Assembly (NCBI GenBank): GCA_032718475.1
Contig: JAUCBJ010004532.1
Span: 1 to 26,705, forward strand
Direction of reading: 5' to 3'
DNA from: Nemertoderma westbladi
Lineage: Eukaryota > Xenacoelomorpha > Nemertodermatida > Nemertodermatidae
DNA length: 26,705 nucleotides
Shown: piece after piece, positions 18,301 through 26,705 of the stretch
Position numbering within the stretch: the first letter of the stretch is position 1
Layout of the letters: every line of letters starts with the position of its first letter
Position numbers and translations under genes: made by a program
Notes under the pieces: model-generated
What the model saw: only the letters and a program-made list of their open reading frames with translations
The model's database searches: none
What the model was told of the DNA's origin: nothing

Positions 18301-19180
18301 TGTTCCAATAGTTGCAAACTTTGTTCCTATAGTTACGAACTTTGTTCCAATAGTTACGAACTTTGTTCCAATAGTTACGAACTTTGTTCCAATAGTTACG
18401 AACTTCGTTTCAATAGTTACGAGCTTTGTTCCAATAGTTACGAACTTCGTTTCAATAGTTACGAACTTTGTTCCAATAGTTACGAACTTTGTTCCAATAG
18501 TTACGAACTTTGTTCCAATAGTTACGAACTTTGTTCCAATAGTTACGAACATTGTTCCAATAGGATGCAAACTTTGATCCAATAGTTACGAACATTGTTC
18601 CAATAGGATGCGAACTTTGTTCCTATAGTTGCGAACTTTGTTCCAATAGGATGCGAACTTTGTTCCTATAGTTGCGACCTTTGTTCCAATAGGATGCAAA
18701 CTTTGTTCCAATAGTTACGAACTTTGTTCCAATAGTTACGAACATTGTTCCAATAGTTACGAACATTGTTCCAATAGGATGCGAACTTTGTACCTATAGT
18801 TGCGAACTTTGTTCCAATAGTTGCGAACTTTGTTCCAATAGGATGCAAACTTTGTTCCAATAGTTACGAACTTTGTTCCAATAGTTACGAACATTGTTCC
18901 AATAGGATGCGAACTTTGTTCCTATAGTTGCGAACTTTGTTCCAATAGTTGCGAACTTTGTTCCAATAGGATGCAAACTTTGTTCCAATAGTTACGAACT
19001 TTGTTTCAATAGTTACGAACTTTGTTTCAATAGTTACGAACTTTGTTCCAATAGTTACGAACTTTGTTCCAATAGTTGCAAACTTTGTTCCTATAGTTAC
19101 GAACTTTGTTCCAATAGTTAGGACTTTTGCTCCAATAGTTAGAACTTTGTTCCAATATGATGTGAAATTTGTTCCAATGA
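15382..19180. repeat. Satellite array of 21-bp units with higher-order repeats (3.8 kb)
   Basis: The basic unit is ttacgaactttgttccaatag (21 bases). Common variants are acgaacttcgtttcaatag, ttgcgaactttgttccaatag, and a 22-base form with ggatgcgaactttg or ggatgcaaactttg. A marker variant (acgaacattgttccaatagg next to tgatcc) occurs at 16981, 17781 and 18545, giving higher-order periods of 800 and 764 bases. The block 17821-18361 is repeated almost identically at 18585-19125, including rare variants (gcgacctttg, tgtacctat). Because 21 is a multiple of 3 and the unit lacks stops in one frame of each strand, both strands show open frames of 277-279 codons (SYELCSN repeats on plus, TKFVTIG on minus). 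They are by-products of the repeat. Confidence 0.97.
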
Positions 19181-19660
19181 ACCCTACCCATTAGGCTTTT
19201 ATGACTAACATAAGAATACCGGCATAACAACAATATATTTCGATTACGAATCGAATATATACCAACTATTTCCTAGCGAGACCCGAGACGTATGGTGTAG
19301 AGACTTCGAGTAAGAGAGTTAAGTAGAGACTTCGACGTGAGAATCGACGAGTTTCGTTCTGATCATGCATTATCACACGGATGAAGTTTAAAAGTACCTG
19401 TCTGAAAATTGCTAGACCCTGACGGCATCTTTATTAATAAAGAAGAGACTTTGGTAGACAGATGCAGTGTAATATTGCCCCAGGTTGATTTCTATCAGTC
19501 TGTTCTGCTTAACTGGCCAATTAGCACAGACGTGTTCCTTTACTCTACCCAATGCTTCATGTCTGCCAAAACTTTTTTATATATTGCGTAAAACTTTATT
19601 ATATTATGTTATTATGTAGTTGAAATATCAAAGGTATTTTTTTAATTTGGAAGAATGTTC
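19181..19660. other. Spacer between satellite and its inverted outliers
   Basis: Includes a short imperfect tandem of gtagagacttcga (about 19297 and 19324). No gene was recognised. Confidence 0.5.
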
Positions 19661-19728
19661 GAATCTATTGGAACAAAGTTCGCATCCATTGGAACAAAGT
19701 TCGCAACCATTGGAACAAAGTTCGCGTA
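19661..19728 (-). repeat. Three satellite units in inverted orientation
   Basis: The phrase attggaacaaagttcgc(at/aa)cc occurs three times in tandem, the reverse complement of the ggatgcgaactttgttccaat variant of the main array. It sits about 480 bases beyond the array end and on the opposite strand. Confidence 0.9.
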
Positions 19729-20890
19729 ATCATATTCAACAGGTTTATTTTTTATAGCCCGACCCGATAGATAACACCCCCCCCCACCCTTTCTCAATAT
19801 CGGTTTCTTTCCCGAAAAGATAACTGACAAAGGGCAATCATATGAACCACACCCATTAACGGACTCGCCATTCCTTGCGATGCGATAAACAGGGTATTAT
19901 ATCATTGAACCATCGGCCCCCCCATTAAGACGGGTTGAAGGGAAAGAAATGTAATGACAATATTGCTAAAGGGAGCTTCTCAAGTCCGGCGTGCCTATTG
20001 GCTGCTTATTCCTCGTCTCAAACTCCCCATATAGCCGGTATTCCTGCTTCCATTTACCTCAGTGTTTATACCTTCAATTCAAATTTTATTTCTATCAAGT
20101 TTATTTATAGGTAATAATTTAAATTTTTATAATCGGTGTATTAAGGGTAGCCGGTGGGACATGTGTTGTAGCAGACAGCATCCTAATAAACAGTAGCGCA
20201 CTGTATTGTAGGGATGGTACAGTACAGTAGTCCGTGTTTTAAGCCCCATGGCGCGTTCGCAATATCTCACACAATAGCGTCTCACTGAGTTGTAGAAATA
20301 TCTCGACCGAGTGCTGCGTATTGAGTTGTTTAAGCAACAAATAAATTAAGTTGGAACCCAACAACAGTTAACGCTACTCAAAAGGTTTTAATCGCTTTCT
20401 AAATTTATGATTGATAGCAGTATGCGTGGTTGCCCTTAGCAACATAACATTAGTATTGATTAACTGTTCTATATTGCTATTACTAAATGTTATAATTTAT
20501 TCATCGCTATTTTCTGGAGCGATAAAGACGGCCGCCCAGTATCTATTGAATGTTGGTTAGCTATCAACTTGCACGGCAGTCTCGGCTAGGTAAAACTTTC
20601 GGACGATAAATATATCTAAGTATTGGAATATCTACAGTGGAGTGGTTGGGATTGGCACGTTATATATCTCTAAGTGGGGCAGAAATATTATTATATGTTC
20701 CTAAGATTTTCCTCGACTTCCATATTTTTGTAAGAATATGTCAACTTATCAGTGGCGGTTGATATCCTCTTTGCTACTTTATTGCCTATGTAGGTAACAT
20801 TTGGAACAAATACAGCGTTCTAGAACCTCTATAACACGTCTTCAGTCTTCCCCATTGAGCTAGCACGGATTAGATAGTATTGTATTGTGT
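19729..20890. other. Spacer without recognised gene
   Basis: Contains a run of nine C at 19777-19785 and otherwise mixed-composition sequence. No coding frame, RNA gene or transposon end was recognised. Confidence 0.5.
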
Positions 20891-20907
20891 GCTTATGCTG
20901 AGATAGT

Positions 20908-21102
20908 ATGCTAAGTTTAAGATTGTTTATCGTATTGCTGATGGTGATGGTCGTAACTGCAATTAATTTCATCAATAGCACTAACTATTACAATATTGAA
21001 ATGCTAAATGAAATGTTCAGAACATTGATAAGTTCACACTATTCTATAAAAGGGCACCGTTCAGCGTTAAGGAAAATAAATTGTTTATTTATGTACAATT
21101 AA
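20908..21102 (+). CDS. Small open frame with signal-peptide-like start
   Basis: 64 codons from an ATG with A at -3 and an in-frame TGA five codons or fewer upstream. The first 18 residues (MLSLRLFIVLLMVMVVTA) have the shape of a secretory signal peptide: one basic residue, a long hydrophobic core and a V-x-A end suited to signal peptidase. The remainder is polar, has a single cysteine, and includes a KGHR segment. No family was recognised. AT-rich DNA gives hydrophobic frames by chance, so this may be nothing. It stops just before a ctccctcgctgcgctcgctc repeat. Confidence 0.2.
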   Translation: MLSLRLFIVLLMVMVVTAINFINSTNYYNIEMLNEMFRTLISSHYSIKGHRSALRKINCLFMYN

Positions 21103-21109
21103 ACCTCTA

Positions 21110-22786
21110 CTCCCTCGCTGCGCTCGCTCGTGATATGACATAACTACTCACGGGCTGCTCACTGGGTAGGTACGTTGTATATTTATATATCCTACCCTAA
21201 AATTCATGCCCAGAATTCAGAAACAGTGTCACTCTAATCCGCTCCTTTCCCGTAATACAAAAAGTGAAAAACAAGACATTAAAACACGTTCGATTTTCAA
21301 TTGACTTTTTGACGTATATCCTTTTCGTGACCATCGCCCCTTACTCATGCCAAGGGTCATTATATCCCAGATATTATTATGTTTACATTAGGGAGATGCT
21401 GTGTATGGCTGTGTTCATTTTTATAATTTAAGTCTTTACGAGTAATGATGATAATTAAACTGATGTTGGATCTAATTATATACATGTACTAGGACGTAAC
21501 GAGACAGATTTGGGCTTTAATTAGTACCCTAAAAATTTTGAGACTCATCAGGTAGATCGGAATATAAAGATCAATTTTTAAGATTTAAAGATCAATGGTA
21601 TAAAGTCACTCAACCTGCAGATTTCAATGCCATGAAGGTAAAATTGTGAATTAACTATATTTTTGTTTGGGCCAATGAATGTGTTTGATTTTATATTTTT
21701 CACTTTTCTTCACTTATTTTTGAAAGTGTGTTTTCTCGCTATTCTTCGTCCTTCTACTAGGCCTATTTTCCGAAAGAAAGTTGTTATTTTTCCTTGAGTG
21801 AGGTTATTTAATTACAACGAACTTATCCCTCATCTAATGCATTTCATAATGGATATAACAGAATGTGGATAAAATGATAACAGTAATGCTTATAAGATTA
21901 CAGGAGGTATGTCCGTGAAGCTAAATATACAACCATGGAGGTATACAGTAGCAGGACAAATGTAGGTAGATGCAGATGCCTACATGGGGAATGGATATTG
22001 ATTTTATTGATAGGATGTTCTGCTTCTATAAATCATGGCATAATGGAGAAGAATATTCACATGAGGTAGGCGAGGTGTAGGCCTACTGTGGAAGGCAAAG
22101 TCGCCATCATACCTCTCATTTGCAGTTGAACGCCGTAATGTTTAAATTTTGGAATTAATATAGCGCGCAAATTACGAAAGCTATGCGCACCAAATAATAA
22201 CAGTTATGAGCACAATATTATTATATTACTGTACTGAAGATACTCAGTTATGGCATGATGGCTATGGGCACCATACTAAGTTGTAGGCACAGCACAAGAT
22301 ACCTCAGATACCTAGTGGTGCGCAAAACACCCTACACTTTACAGGCCTACACACTTTTCAAAATGTTGAGCAGTTGAGGGGCTCCGTAAACACTTCTGAA
22401 CATTCTGAATACTAATGACTGTAGGGCATGATCGCCTTATTTCCTTGTACTTATGTAAATATTTATTGGATTGGATTGGCTTGCCCCATATGAGAAAGTT
22501 GTCTTCTTTAACTACAAGTTTAACGCCGTGCAGAGTATCGCCGAAAACATACAATATTTTTTCATAGGCAATTTTTAATTTAATCTAAATTTTTTAATCC
22601 AATAGTTATTATCACATGAGGAAACCTGCAAAATTACTAGCTAGGCAGCATTGGCGGATTAAAGTCTTAGCCAGGAATTATAATCTCGGGGCAGTCCCAT
22701 TTCAAAGCCACAAAAACTCATCGTTCGATTTAATATTAGGAATTAATATACCCCGGCCGCTTTAATTTATAAAATGTTCGATGTTA
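21110..22786. other. Spacer with a few small repeats
   Basis: 21112-21131 holds the phrase ctccctcgctgcgctcgctc, also present at 24399-24418. A short stem (gggtaggtac with ttatatatcctaccct) lies at about 21164-21202. No gene was recognised in the remainder; minus-strand frame 22339-22554 has no supporting features. Confidence 0.45.
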
Positions 22787-22941
22787 AAGGCCATGATACA
22801 CCACAGGAGCGGCGAGCGGCAGCGGCGAGCGGCCGCGGCAAGCGGCCACTTTTTAAAAATAGAACACATTATTTTCTATGGGTGATGATACACCACAAAT
22901 GGCTGCTGCCGCTCGCCGCTCCTGTGGTGTATCATGGCCTT
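22787..22941. mobile_element. GC-rich foldback element with 37-bp perfect inverted repeats
   Basis: The left arm begins aaggccatgatacaccacag and continues through gagcggcgagcggcagc; the right arm is its exact reverse complement. The core between contains cggccgcggcaagcggcc, then an AT-rich middle and another partial copy of gatgatacaccacaa. TTAA lies at both outer edges (22784-22787 and 22940-22943), which would suit piggyBac-type insertion, but the arms are offset by one base under that reading. No coding content. Confidence 0.8.
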
Positions 22942-22943
22942 AA

Positions 22944-23610
22944 TGAAACCCCTGGAGATGCTGAATTCATCGATGCGGATTTGGAATCCTCAGAATGGAT
23001 CCTGCAGAGCACCCGCAACTGCGGGGAGAGGGGAGGGGGGGGGGGGGGGGGCAATCTGGTTGGAACATTTAATTAAGTATCAAGTAATCTCAATGACTCT
23101 GGCTGTGGCTGGACTACATAACACCAAACTCTAGACTCCTAATGACTATCTCTTGAACGTGTATATAAAAAAGTTACTGGCGAAAATAACCGCGAAGGCC
23201 AACTACTGTATTCTGTATGTGTCTAATAGCAATATACCTAAATTACTTTTGTCTCATTATGTCAACTCATCAGCGTTTTGGTGAATTCCTCGTAACGATG
23301 TAAGGTACCAATTTGCAGCGTTGCGGCTTATATAGGATGGAACGCTATGCAAAGTAATCTAATAACCTGGAAAAAACTTCAATTACCGTATTCCAGAATT
23401 TATTATTTACATTTATATTAAGGCGTATATTGCTTTATTATCCGTTTCTAGTGACGGGACTAGCTACTGTATGTAAATAATTATTATTCCAAAATTGTAA
23501 CATTAATCAACGCCGTTAGTATTAACAGCGAGTTGTTATTTAGCACTTTACAACTTTATAGGACATTACAGCATTGTATTGGCCTGTACATTTAGTATTG
23601 TATTGGTGTT
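22944..23610. other. Spacer with a 17-base G tract
   Basis: An uninterrupted run of 17 G lies at 23035-23051, preceded by gggga-type purine sequence. The two plus-strand frames crossing it read as glycines and are not credible. The phrase caacgccgttag at about 23509 shares acgccgtta-type sequence with the hairpin at 23611-23698. Confidence 0.5.
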
Positions 23611-23698
23611 ATTGTTTACGTGGTAACCATTGACGGCGTTAAGTAATGTCCACTAAGGGGACATTACTTAACGCCGTCATGGATACCACGTAAACAAT
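23611..23698. repeat. Long hairpin, about 40-bp stem and 7-base loop
   Basis: Left arm 23611-23651 (attgtttacgtggtaacc ... taagtaatgtcc) pairs with 23659-23698, with one mismatch and one single-base bulge; the loop is actaagg. It may be the whole of a very short palindromic element or the relic of a larger foldback. Confidence 0.85.
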
Positions 23699-23709
23699 AG
23701 GTGGAAATT

Positions 23710-25503
23710 TGCCTGACAGCCAGATAGGCCTCTGCATTACCTACCGGTAGGCGGGGTATAGCCAATAATAGCTATTATTATTAACATAGTGACGTCGGTC
23801 CAGCCGACATTATATTATCTTCAAAGTAAAATATTAATAACCAGTAGGGCCTAGCTACAGTATATTATTATAACATGGCTCCAAACGCCACCATAAATAT
23901 AAGCTAACTTATTTATAACATAATTTACGTCATTTTTACATTTATTTATACAGCAACTAATATAATTTTTGCAGTTTCTATCACTTATAATGTATATATA
24001 CAATCATTTCGTAATGTTAAAATTTTGGAATAAAACTGCGTACATACTTGTTGCAAAAAACTTTACAGTTTTCTGATCCTCGAGGCTTTATTTTTACTCA
24101 CTCACTAACGTTCGTTCGTGTAACAAAGCCACTCGTATCATCACACTGTAAAGTGCTACTTTACACACATGTATATGTAAATAGTTAAAAATTGTTTAAC
24201 GTGTAGGCCTACTGTATTCCATTATGTCGAAAGGTCCAATAGAAGATATTTTAGAGTCAAGTGTACTTTCTATCAGTAAAGCAATAAGGTACCGGTTACC
24301 GGTACGATAATGAACCCAATTTAAATTCCCGAACGATAATGATGAAAAAAATTTTCCTCACATACAGGACGCTGATAAGTTGACATAATGTGGAGCTCCC
24401 TCGCTGCGCTCGCTCGGTACGTAAATAAACTCCATTCATAACGCTGCAAAGTGCTATTTTGCACACAATGATGTAAATAGTTATTATTCAAATTTAAAAC
24501 ATTAAATGGAATGGAGCAGGTTACATTGGTGGTATTTTTTTTAACCGAAGTTCAGAAACTACTGTATATTTCATATGCGACCAATTTGCGCTGGATATCA
24601 CTTTATCAATAATTGCGGTCAATTTTCGCCACTATCTAAATCAAAATTGACTACACACTAGGTCTACAACAGTAGGCCCCCTATGTTATGTTCATTTTAA
24701 TTTATTGTATACGCAAATGTATTATTCAATATTATTCTTACAGTGGCATGCTACCAGGAATAGAGAGTACATTTTAGTAGGCCTACTGGAAGTTAAAGAT
24801 AATATACTACCGAAGGATGCACACTATACCGAATACAAAAGGATTAGCGATAATGCTGTCAAATCCTCAATTTTCTGACTCTTCTGCCTTTAATCATTTA
24901 AATCATTAGCCGTGAGTGAGAAAATTTATCAAGCCACTCTTCAATAAATCTATGGCTATTAAACGGTATAGCCCCAATGATAGATATTATGTTGTTGGAG
25001 GTTTGGCTTTGTCTCATACGATTCTTTAAACGTTTAGCTAACGGTAGGCCTACGCATTTATGGGACATGGTTATTCAGCTCTTGAATGACATTACCGCAT
25101 ATCCTGTCTACAGATATACTACCGGTAGGTTGTTTGTTTACAGTCTGTGTTCAGTGTTCCAGGAGTTATTTAATTGAAAACCTTCGTCAACTTAACTTCC
25201 GTATTCACCTATCCTATTATGGCCGGTACAGTCAGTGAGTCAGTCAGTGTGAGGAGGAAAACAACCTGGCAGCCTGGGATGACCTTCACCCCAAATAATA
25301 TTATATGGGTGTACTGTACGTACAGTAGTCGCAATGGATGGTAATGTTTGAAAACCCGCCCCACTTTACAGTAGGCTTACACTCTCATACCCAACATTAT
25401 TTCATAACCGAGAAAACATGATTAACATCCATGAATCCATCCCCTGACTGTTGATTTACGTCGACTCAGCATTGTGGATAGGTTATGTTGCTATACGCTC
25501 TCA
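23710..25503. other. Spacer with small dispersed hairpin motifs
   Basis: Two related blocks occur: tgtaaagtgctactttacacaca at about 24146-24168 followed by tatgtaaatagtta, and tgcaaagtgctattttgcacaca at about 24445-24467 followed by gatgtaaatagtta. Each contains a short stem. The second follows ctccctcgctgcgctcgctc (24399-24418). A gagcaggttaca fragment lies at about 24513. Frame 24977-25177 has no recognisable features. Confidence 0.5.
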
Positions 25504-25648
25504 CTTAATTAGAATCGTCCCAATTACCGCCAAAAACACAACGGGCAGGTTGTCATCATCCATGATTACTATGTAACTGCTGGTTTTTATTGGGCGTCAA
25601 CGTTTTTAGGAAACCTCATAATTCCCCCGGCTTTAGATTCTAATTAAG
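25504..25648. mobile_element. Small inverted-repeat element (MITE candidate, 145 bp)
   Basis: Perfect 13-bp inverted ends: cttaattagaatc (25504-25516) and gattctaattaag (25636-25648). No coding content, and no target duplication is obvious, so the ends could be chance in AT-rich DNA. Confidence 0.4.
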
Positions 25649-25858
25649 GAAGATGACTAAAGAGTAGAGCAGGTTATCATTATGGCGAGTGGCGGGCTTT
25701 TCGTACCAAAAATAAACTGAACTCAACTTAAGGATACATATCTATGTGGGTCCCATTTTCAAGATGACCTTTGGGTTTCATTTCGGTAGTTTCAAATGAT
25801 TGGGTGTCTTTATATCTACACCATGTCCTGGAATATAGTGTCGTTATTTAGGTACATG

Positions 25859-25880
25859 CCCCCCCCCCCCCCCCCCCCCC
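25859..25880 (+). repeat. 22-base C tract
   Basis: Uninterrupted run of 22 C inside an AT-rich context (ggtacatg before, taaatac after). Confidence 0.95.
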
Positions 25881-25978
25881 TAAATACAAATTGTAATAAG
25901 ATTGCATGAAATTTGAAATAGAGATAGTTTCACTCAACTCCCCCTGGGTGGGTGAGCCAGAATTTAAATTTTTGCTTT

Positions 25979-26578
25979 CATTCTTTAGCTACAAGCGTTT
26001 AAAAAAGGTGTTTCCGACGAAATTGAATCAGTTTCACCGAGGTTGTTCTTCAAACCTGTAGTGATTTGTTGGTACTAGTGTAAAGCTGACCGTGCTAGGA
26101 TTCCAAATATGTAAAAATATTTGAATTTGGTTGGGAAATAGCTGAGATATGGGCATTCGAATGTTGCATGTATTTGTTTCCGCTGTAGGCCATTTATTCT
26201 ATTTAATAAATACACAATGTTCTAGAACATTTTTGATTATATATTAATATCCATGTACTAGTATTATCATGTAGGCATTGCATTGTTGCCAAGCTACGTA
26301 TGAGATAAACAAAACGTTCTAGAATATAGTGTATTTATAAAAATAAATGGAATAAATGCCCTGCAGCGGAAGCTACTGTATTACATGCAAAATTCGAATA
26401 CCCATATATCAGCTAATTCTTAACCTAATTCTAATATTTTTACATATTTGGAATCCTGGCATGATCAGCATTCCATCGGTACCAACAAACAGTTATAAAG
26501 TAGAAGAATAACTGCGGTGGGACTGGTGCAATATCGTCGGAGACACCTTTTTTTAAACGCCTGTAGCTAAAGAATGGA
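25979..26578. mobile_element. Large near-palindromic foldback element (about 600 bp)
   Basis: Left arm about 25979-26240 and right arm about 26310-26578 match as inverted repeats with scattered differences. Shared landmarks in mirrored order are cattctttagctaca, cgtttaaaaaaggtgt, ccgacga, gtttgttggtac, ggattccaaatatgtaaaa, atatgggcattcgaat/atatgggtattcgaat, ttccgctg, catttattc and ttctagaac. The loop is about 70 bases. The right arm is related to the interrupted copy at 1485-1905. No coding content. The ttctagaa core in each arm equals a minimal heat-shock element (ttcnngaa), which may be chance. Confidence 0.85.
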
Positions 26579-26655
26579 GACAGGAGGGGAAACTGGACGC
26601 AAAACCCGCCTTGGCGAATTAATATCCGCCTCAATGTTAAAATCTCAATTTAGGG

Positions 26656-26705
26656 AAAGGAGCAGCTTACAGTGGAACGTTATTTTACCCAAAACAATAA
26701 ACTAA
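26656..26705 (+). repeat. Partial copy of the gagcaggttaca family, cut by window end
   Basis: The phrase aaggagcagcttacagtgg followed by acccaaaacaataaac resembles aaggagcaggttacagaggc followed by accaaaataataaac in the nested element at 1711-1755, so the window probably ends inside another copy. Confidence 0.55.

Noticed and set aside
15406-18988. Long frames on both strands with seven-residue repeats (SYELCSN, TKFVTIG)
   Set aside because: Produced by the 21-bp satellite unit, which lacks stops in one frame of each strand.
15382-19180. CRISPR-like regular repeats
   Set aside because: Units are directly adjacent with no unique spacers, and the context is eukaryotic; it is a satellite.
22774-23134. 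Two plus-strand frames across the GC-rich foldback and G tract
   Set aside because: Composition is explained by the inverted repeat and the homopolymer.
24977-25177. 66-codon plus-strand frame
   Set aside because: No recognised family, no conserved features, ordinary length for chance in this composition.
26219-26226. Heat-shock element (ttctagaa) as a regulatory site
   Set aside because: Only a minimal two-unit match inside a palindromic repeat, with no adjacent gene.

Overview
The window is nuclear DNA from a multicellular animal, most likely a marine invertebrate. Reasons: an intronless but clearly metazoan PSME3IP1/FAM192A-type (NIP30 domain) gene; AT-rich spacer DNA dense in short foldback elements; recurrent palindromic taggcctac motifs; long satellites; and relics of three transposon superfamilies (P, hAT-like, and a non-LTR element with a restriction-like endonuclease). 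Nothing in the sequence fixes the phylum. There is no operon-like organisation. I see one credible host gene and one credible transposon gene in pieces; the rest is repeats and spacer.

Layout. 1-180: piece of a dispersed repeat whose inverted relative lies at 9060-9270. 573-845: unassigned minus-strand open frame. 1485-1905: copy of a foldback family, interrupted by a second, younger palindromic element (1573-1823). 2026-2817 (minus): intact single-exon PSME3IP1-like gene. 2985-5479: a complete P-superfamily DNA transposon with 67-bp perfect terminal inverted repeats and an exact 8-bp target duplication. It carries a THAP domain and a frame-disrupted P-type transposase and sits about 167 bp upstream of the PSME3IP1-like start codon. 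5653-6165 and 9060-9895: two inverted copies of one repeat family flanking a 1.9-kb minisatellite with a 10-bp unit (7037-8931). 10870-11760 (minus): 3' end of a non-LTR retrotransposon with zinc knuckle and restriction-like endonuclease. 12230-14866 (minus): decayed hAT-like transposase. 15382-19180: 3.8-kb satellite of 21-bp units with 764/800-bp higher-order periods. 19180-25500: mostly non-coding, with two strong hairpin elements (22787-22941, 23611-23698). 25504-25648: small inverted-repeat element. 25979-26578: near-palindrome with arms of about 260 bp, related to the repeat at 1.5-1.9 kb.

The most notable object is the P-type transposon, because its ends, target duplication, THAP domain and transposase core can all be read directly. 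The perfect ends with a broken gene suggest recent mobilisation in trans, or a gene that needs splicing. The two tandem arrays generate long spurious open frames on one or both strands and should not be annotated as proteins.
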